From the NCBI GenBank assembly GCA_030737875.1, contig CM060912.1, forward strand, positions 877,137,199-877,201,198: a DNA stretch of 64,000 nt, read 5' to 3'. The DNA comes from Allium sativum (taxonomy: Eukaryota > Streptophyta > Magnoliopsida > Asparagales > Amaryllidaceae). A model generated the notes under the pieces. The model worked only from the letters and a program-made list of their open reading frames with translations. It ran no database searches and had not been told where the DNA came from. The translations under genes were made by a program, and so were the position numbers. Shown piece after piece: positions 57,478 to 64,000 of the stretch; within the stretch, counting starts at the first letter, position 1, and every line of letters starts with the position of its first letter.

Positions 57478-60400
57478 TGAGACGACCCCAAACCCCGTAC
57501 TGACGGCGGCAAGGGTAATCCTTGGAATATAACACAGAAACAGATATTAGCAGAACAGAAATAAATAAATACACCAGATAATGCACAATAGAATATACTG
57601 GATAAACGTAATCATCAGAGTTACACAGTATATAGGATCATACATAGTACAAATACAGTTCAGATATACATAAATGTCTACAACGGAAAACAAACATAAT
57701 GTACAATAGGAGCTGAACAACATAAAAAGAGATAAATGATAGAATCCATCTTCAGCTCCGGCTATCCAGAAAGAACCAGCTAAACTTGAATACAAGGTTG
57801 CCCGTGTAGAAAAAGGGGCACCCGAGTTTGCAAGTGAAACAAACTACAAGTCAGTCATGGGACTGGTATGAGAAATCTACTCAACACAATTGAAATATGG
57901 TTAATCATAGGACCACGCCACTTTCGTGGAACGGGTTTACTCCATCGGATCACCAGTGCTTTAAAACAAATCATTCTTTGAAACATCGCAATGCTTTTCA
58001 TAAAAATGAAGCCATTATAAGACTCAGTTCCCATCACACAATGCAACGCAAACCGGAGGATAGAGTTTTTACCTTATAATGGCCAAAATATGCTTGATAC
58101 GAATAAAACAAAAGCATTTGATATTATTACTAGTGTTTATATGTTTTGAAAACAATTTCCAATCATAACTATCAATCATAGACGACATGAGCGTCCCATG
58201 CCACTATGTCGCCAAATATAGGTATACAATCAAAACCGCACGATGTCGTATTTGGAAATTGGATTTCCGTCATGAACCAAGGCAAAAGATAGTCATCACC
58301 GAATTTGAGACTGCCTAGCCCGAGTCTCCGGCAAGCGCGCAGGCAAGCCTTGGATCGTCAGGGCCGGTCCACCGAGGTGGATTGTTATGCCTGAACAATA
58401 CGTTTCCCCGCCCTTTAGGGCGTAAATGAGCCAACGAATGACTCCATCGGACCCGGATCGTCCGATCTAACCGAGGCGCCTCGCAACAGCAACAACCACA
58501 TAAGTCAAATTCGTCAGGGCGTGTAAAACCACTGACGCCACTTCTAGCTAGGAAGAAACGCATGCCCTCCCTGAGGTCCTGCTCCCGTTTCTGGTTCATA
58601 CCGGGGTGTGAGGCTCGCGATTTCACGTTATACACAAAGCTACGCCACACAGGCGGTGCTTTGATCATCACCACAAGACTTTGCTTTTCAACAGAAGCCC
58701 TGATCACTGCATCTTAGCATGCCACACAGGCAACTCACGCCGTGCAACTGATGGCTATCAATCACACAGAATAAATTCCAATGTCAGACACACTGTCCAT
58801 TTGCAAGTCCGTTCTGGGTCTGAATGAAACCGGAGGCACTATATACCTCGCAAACCCATCGATCACCACGTACGTCTGGACGATCACCACTCATTATCCA
58901 TATTTCGGGATGCCTCCCAATTAGGACCTCGGTTACCATCCAAACGAGGCGAAGATCTCCGGTCTTCGACCACCGTCTTCATCTTCAATTCCTTATCGTC
59001 GATTCAGTTATTCAGAATGGGATAAACCCGGTCTTTCTGAGCAACTCGCGTATATAATAAACAAGTGCAACACTAACATACATACGCATCATTTCAATTT
59101 ATTAGTCACTAACCGTCAATCAGTAAGAGAACGATTTCCCAAATATTAACCCCAAAGGCCGAAACCAACATCAGATCAACACCCAGGAAACCATTCGACT
59201 TAGCCAACCTTCAGTTAATTTCTAAATTTCATATCCATATCGTTTATAATATTTTATAACGATTTATCTCTATTTTTATTTATTTTAAAATAGCCAATCT
59301 ATTCAAAATGACGCTTCGGGCCATAATGCGGCCGTGGCGCTGTTTTTCTTCAGATTTGATTTACACATATCTGAAAATCTAACAGTTGGATCTTCACAAA
59401 ATTTACATCATTAGAAAGATCTTTTCAAAACGAATCCAACGGTTCCAGTTTCGGGAAAATCCGACGGTCGGATCTCACAGTATAATCGTTTGAAGTTTTG
59501 ATTTCAAAATACGAACTGCAGCGTCGTTATTCGATTAAATATAATTATATTTATATTTATATATATATATATAATCGATTCAGGCGCTGTTTTCTTCAGA
59601 TTTGAATTAAACATTCCAGACAATCAAACCGTTGGATTTTTACAAAGTTGGTGCCATTGGAAAGATTTTTCTAAAGCGAACCCAACGGTTGCGATTTCAG
59701 GAAAATCCGATGGTCGGATCTCCCGTACTAATCGTTTGAAATCACGGTTTCCAAATACGAACTGCAGCGTCGTTTTTCGATATATTTCAATTCTATTTAT
59801 ATATATATATATCGATTCTTCGATTTCCAAACTATATTCTTTTCATACATTTGATAAAAATGATATTTTATCTAACTGTCTTCTATTTCAACACTTCACT
59901 ATATTTAACAACTCATGTATAAAATAAAAATGTGATTTTTATTATAAAACAATTCATTTCAAAACACTTTTATTTTATATAGTTCATATAGGTAATAAAG
60001 GTATGATTTTTATTATAAAACAATTTATTTCAAAACGAGATCATTTTATATAGTTCATATCGATGATAAAAATTGGATTTTCATTATAAAACACTTTCTT
60101 TCAAAATATGAATACCATTCAACACATGAATTTCTATCCAACGAATGAATATCGACTCAACACATGAAGGTTTTCTATTCAACGAATAAATATAGTTTCA
60201 ACAAATGAAAATAATTCAAACACATGAATATTATTCAAAATTTCGGCAGCATAACGGCAGGGTAGTTAAAACCGGGACTGTCCCTAGTACGGCTCCTCAC
60301 TCTACCTTAAAACCTCGCGGTTTTTGACAATGGGGAATCATGCATCTAGTTCGCACGCAGGCGGCATGTATATATTTTTCATTTCCACAAACTAATCCTA

Positions 60401-62218
60401 TGTGGTTGCAACCAAATATTTCTCAACCACAAATGGTTATTTTTCAACCACAATCAATCAATATCAACCACAAACAATTCCAATCAACCATTCGTTATCA
60501 ATCCATTTTCACACCAATCACAACCAATAAATATTGTCCATGGTTTGTGGACGAGGGGCGTATATATATATATATATATTTATATATAGCAATTCACTTC
60601 TATTCCAACACATATTTTTTTTTCCAATGCATATATAACTTATACATCGAACGTACAACTTATACAACGCTTATACATGAGGTGTACAACGCTTATATAA
60701 CCCATACATCGACTATATAATTTATACATCGTCGTTTTCTATATCGTTTATAAATTAGAAATCTCACATTGGGTTCCACTCCACCAAAAATAGCAGAAGG
60801 CTCAGAAAAATATGCGGTCTCTTCTAGAATGTAGAAGACGTCCACACGGTCACGATGTTTCCTGTTTCATCGAATTTCGTCAAGAAACGAAAAGGATATG
60901 ATTTTTAGAAGTTTGCATCGCTTAAAAGTGTTATTTTCAATTCAGAATAATCAAAGCCGCATACCTCCTTCGATGTTCAAAACTAGGTTTTGAATTTGCT
61001 CGCAGATCTTTGCACGAGGACGGAATCAGGTCGTGCCACGTGGTAGGGGGTCGAGAGGGTTCCAGGCGGCGGTGTTGACGTGGAGCTCGACGACGGCTAC
61101 TGGCCTGGGCGGAGCTCGAAACGCGGCTACTTGGAGGACTTCGATCTGGCCAAATACTGAACGGGGAGAGGTGATTCAGGTATAGATTTGAAGAGGGGAG
61201 GGAGGCGAACAAAAAAGTCAACTGGAAGGGGTGGCGAAAACGCCTTTGGCGGCGGCGATCGGGCTTGGAAGTCTTGAACAGCTTCCGCCGTCGATCGTGA
61301 AGGAGACGAGGGGATTTTTGATTTTATTTTTATTTTTTAAATTATGAAGAAATAATTCTATTGGCCAATGGGTTTTAAAGGGGTTTTCTGACACGACCAC
61401 CAATCTAAACCCAACGATTGTCGTCCGAAGCGTTTTACCCCCATTCCGAACACAATGGGATATGTTTCGTAGGCCCATTCGACTGTTTCAGTCAGTTTTC
61501 CTTCACATTAAAATATAAAACATTCAATATTTGATTTGAACGTGCATTTCAATTTGCCAGGGCCACAAACTGAGTCGAAAAATTCCAGAAAAATAAATCT
61601 AGCTATGTTTTGACGATACGGTCCCAACAAAATTAGTTTCATCGAATTCTGAGACTGTTTGCAAAAAGGCCCATTTCTGGTCGATCCAATTTAATTGTAA
61701 TTGACCAAAACACGTTTTCCTTTGCCACGCTCACATACTAGCTTCAAAAATTATGAAATTTGATACCTAGCAATAACTCCACATCCCGGATCCAACAAAA
61801 GTGGTTTCATCGAATTCCAAGGTCGTTTGCAAAATGCCTATTTCATGGGCTATATAAATTCCATAGCGACCTTTCTGAAAATTCATTTGGCCATAACTTT
61901 TGCTTTCCGCTATGAAACTTCAATTTTTTAGATTCTTTAGAAAGGTATTCACTAACAGATTTAAATATTTTTGGTTTCACTCAAATCCGTTTTGTTTTGC
62001 ACCCGGTACAGTCCGACAAAGTTTGAATTCAATTTTTGAAACTGCAGCGCCATTCCAGGCCTTGTTTATAATTAGAATTAATTATATTCGTTTTCAATTG
62101 TCGATTCAAACTCAGTTTTCATTGCTATTATTTAAAACATTTATTTTAAATATTTAAAATCCATTATTTTAGCCAATTTAAAATTTTTAAATTGGTTCAG
62201 ATTTTCCGGGTCGTTACA
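57478..62218 (-). mobile_element. Element C: solo LTR, reverse orientation
   Basis: 4741 bp from TGAGACGACCCC to GGTCGTTACA with TSD AAGGA, homologous to D and to the LTR of E. No internal sequence remains, so it is a product of LTR-LTR recombination. On the minus strand it starts TGTAACGACCCGG. The 130-residue minus-strand frame at 58315-58707 is not recognisable and is probably chance. Confidence 0.93.
59336..59825 (-). repeat. 247-bp tandem duplication in solo LTR C
   Basis: Copies begin GGCGCTGTTTT(T)CTTCAG at 59336 and 59583 and share AAAATCCGA(C/T)GGTCGGATCT and TACGAACTGCAGCGTCGTT. They are diverged by roughly one site in seven. Confidence 0.85.
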
Positions 62219-62223
62219 AAGGA
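62219..62223. repeat. Solo LTR C TSD, right copy (AAGGA)
   Basis: Second copy of the duplication. Confidence 0.92.
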
Positions 62224-62575
62224 ACGGTTGCTCTTGGAAATGATCAAAATTCGTATTAATGGAATCATCCTGAGATCAATTCATACATGGAGCTTACTCT
62301 TCCTTTGAAAGAGAATTATTTGGAAGTCCACCCGGTTGCTCCTTTTAGGAAGCCTCCCGCGAGGGAGTCGACCCAAAGGGAGAAGGATTTTGGTAGGCAT
62401 TGCTTTATGATACGATTGATTAAAGGCATCTTCAGAATATGATTGAACAATGCATCAGACGTGGCGAGCCGGTGGAGTATTTTGGTATTTATCATATGTA
62501 CCGGGACTAACACAATTTCCTGCTTCAGCTCGGAGTAGGAATGCACTGGGATATGTTGCTGGAGGTTTGGTGATC
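62224..62575 (+). pseudogene. gag of element A, piece 4
   Basis: The frame of piece 3 continues after solo LTR C: short motifs LTLPLKENYLEVHP and PPARESTQREKD. A TAA lies near 62256, a frameshift near 62430 and further stops near 62507 and 62570. No zinc knuckle or protease follows. Confidence 0.6.
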
Positions 62576-62879
62576 GAGTTATGTGGTTTTTTGGAATGTA
62601 TGGTTTTTCATCTCTTGGATCTTAGCTTTCTTGGTTTTTATGTTCTTTAGCTTTTCATATCTCCACACTCTGAAATTTGGCTTTGTGGATTCTAGTCTTG
62701 TGGCATTCCATCTTTTGGATTCTAGCACTTATGTTTTTGGTTTTCTGGTACTCTTGTCTTTTGGACTGTGGATGTGATTATTCAGTCTTCCGTCACGTGG
62801 ATATGACCCTATATTTATCTGGGTCTCTATCTTATGTATTTCGGCTATTTGGTGGTTAAACTCTAGCTTTTCATCTTCC
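62576..62879. other. Non-coding 3' region of element A
   Basis: T-rich on the plus strand, with repeated TTCTTGGAT/TTTTGGATT words that may be degenerate short repeats. No gene. Confidence 0.5.
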
Positions 62880-63720
62880 ACTTTGGTTACATTGGCTCCG
62901 GCCCTTTGGGATATTATGTTTCTGGATATTATACCTCTGGTTTTCTAGTTATGGGTGATTTCATGTCAGTCACACACGTACGATATGAGGTCTTAATCCT
63001 TAGGCATGCTCTGTACCTGACTATGGACCATCTGCCTTGTGATTGGCTAACCTCTTTGGTTTACGTGACTGTAGGATGGCTTAAGTTCGCCTACCCATGT
63101 ACGGGATCAGTCCTTACTCCCTAGGCATGCTCTTTATGGACGAGAAACCATCCAATTTTCTTTACTCGTCCCTGGTTACCTGTCTTGGAGATCGGAAGGC
63201 CTAAGTCCGCCTATGTATGGGACTAGGTCTTAATCCCTAGGCATTCTCTTTGCAGACGATATAACGTCTAGTCTCCTACTTTCATCTATAGTTAGCTAAA
63301 TTTGGACTTTCGGGGGGCTAAATCCGCCTTCATATATACAGAATTAGGTCTTAATCTTTAGGAATTCTTTTTATGGATGATAAACCCTCTTATTTCCTTC
63401 ACTTGTTTCTGGTACCTGGCTCCGGAGTTTGGAGGGCTAAGCCTGCCTACCCATGTATGGGATTAGGTCTTAGTCCCAAGACATAATATTTATGGGCGAT
63501 AAACCATCCAATCTCCTTTGTTTATTTTCATTTTTTGGCTTAAGGATGAATACCTCGTCTTACCCATGTATGGGAACCGGTGCGACCCCAAGGCATGCTC
63601 TATACCCGATGCTAGTCCATCCCCTTCAGACTTAACATAGCTCAATGAACTTGAAATCGGAAGTGGCTAAATGTACCTACCTACATACATAGGCGTGCTC
63701 TCTACTCAATGATAAGCCGC
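62880..63720 (+). repeat. Tandem array of about 118 bp units in element A
   Basis: The phrase TAGGTCTTAATCCCTAGGCAT followed by GCTCT and a GAT(A)AACCATCC-like word recurs near 62990, 63107, 63225, 63345, 63462, 63580 and 63685. A second conserved block, CTACCCATGTATGGGA, precedes each. About seven degenerate units. Such arrays in the 3' untranslated region are typical of Tat-type elements. Confidence 0.85.
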
Positions 63721-64000
63721 TAGATTTTCCTTTGGCTTTGCTAAAAACTCCAACTCTTGAGAACTTTAATAAAATTACTTTTCTCGTCGGGACGCTGCAT
63801 GCGGAGTATGAAAATCTAAAATTAGAATTTCAAACCTTAAGGACTTGGCATAGTAAGGACTTTACTTGCTAAGTATAAAAATCTAGTCCCTATTAGGACT
63901 TTGCTTAGGAAGGGATAGGTCGTCTTGTCAGGACTTGGCAAGGTCGCCTTGCCTAGTGGTGGGTAGGTCCATACCTGTTTGGCTTTCCTTAGTCGTCTTG
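63721..64000. other. Window edge, element A 3' region continues
   Basis: Short repeats of AGGACTT(G/T)GC occur from 63840 onward. No gene; the 3' LTR of A is not reached. Confidence 0.5.

Larger units (their letters stand above)
16817..64000 (+). mobile_element. Element A: old Ty3/gypsy element split by nested insertions
   Basis: A probable 5' LTR (16817-18306) is followed by a primer-binding-like TGG, a gag pseudogene in four pieces (18447-19607, 23617-23772, 57407-57477, 62224-62575) and a 3' tandem array. The 3' LTR is beyond the window. The three large insertions inside gag belong to other elements. Gag carries many TAG/TGA codons, so A is the oldest layer on this side. No protease, RT or integrase follows gag, so A is probably a gag-only, non-autonomous derivative. 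The gag resembles Tat-type gags, which is my lineage guess. Confidence 0.7.

Noticed and set aside
58315..58707. 130-residue minus-strand frame in solo LTR C
   Set aside because: No domain recognised, and it lies wholly within LTR sequence; the related LTR D does not appear to keep it.
60340..60720. 126-residue frame rich in Asn, Gln and Tyr in solo LTR C
   Set aside because: Composition reflects AT-rich simple repeats (CAACCA, TATACA); no start context or homologue recognised.

Overview
The window is plant nuclear DNA, most likely from a dicot: AT-rich, with a Tat-lineage Ty3/gypsy element, CACTA transposons, Tekay/Del-like LTRs of about 4.5 kb and GT-AG introns. I found no intact host gene, rRNA, tRNA or CRISPR. 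Almost everything from about 2.7 kb to the right edge is a nested stack of transposable elements. Their borders can be set by target-site duplications (TSDs), by reading frames that rejoin across insertions, and in one case by an empty site in a sister LTR.

Left part: 1-2666 is unclassified AT-rich sequence with microsatellites. Positions 2672-16423 hold one complete but dead Ty3/gypsy retrotransposon on the minus strand (682/687-bp LTRs, TSD ATACT at both ends). Its gag, protease, RT, RNase H, second RNase H and integrase are all recognisable and all broken by stops and frameshifts. It also carries a separate gene on the opposite (plus) strand, with a TATA box, a probable leader intron, a 74-bp coding intron and a 'putative gypsy-type transposon' domain.

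Centre and right: an older Ty3/gypsy element ('A') starts near 16817 and runs past the window end. Its gag is cut into four pieces by three insertions: a CACTA transposon (19608-23613, TSD TGG), a long-LTR element 'B' (23773-57401, TSD GAATG/GGATG) and a reverse-orientation solo LTR 'C' (57478-62218, TSD AAGGA). Removing each insertion with one TSD copy restores the gag frame across the junction. Downstream of gag lies a tandem array of about 118-bp units (62880-63720).

Element B has itself been hit three times: a 7.2-kb CACTA (26186-33385, TSD AAT) and a truncated solo LTR 'D' (34519-about 40815) in its 5' LTR, and element 'E' (41227-51232, TSD AATAA) in its internal region. The intact 3' LTR of B shows the empty site for the 7.2-kb CACTA. 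B and E keep a primer-binding site and polypurine tract but no coding region, so they depended on another element's proteins.

The most unusual object is E. Where its 5' LTR should be there is a palindrome of about 5 kb: the 3' half of the LTR (43881-46254) preceded by its reverse complement (41227-43866). The whole palindromic unit is flanked by one 5-bp TSD, so it seems to have integrated as a single DNA molecule. The palindrome centre lies in an array whose units can themselves fold. A 225-bp foldback element with an 8-bp TSD sits in one arm only, so it came later. Other points of interest are spliced-gene-like exon blocks inside both CACTA elements and a dense cluster of GTATCC/GGATAC motifs in the U3 of element A.
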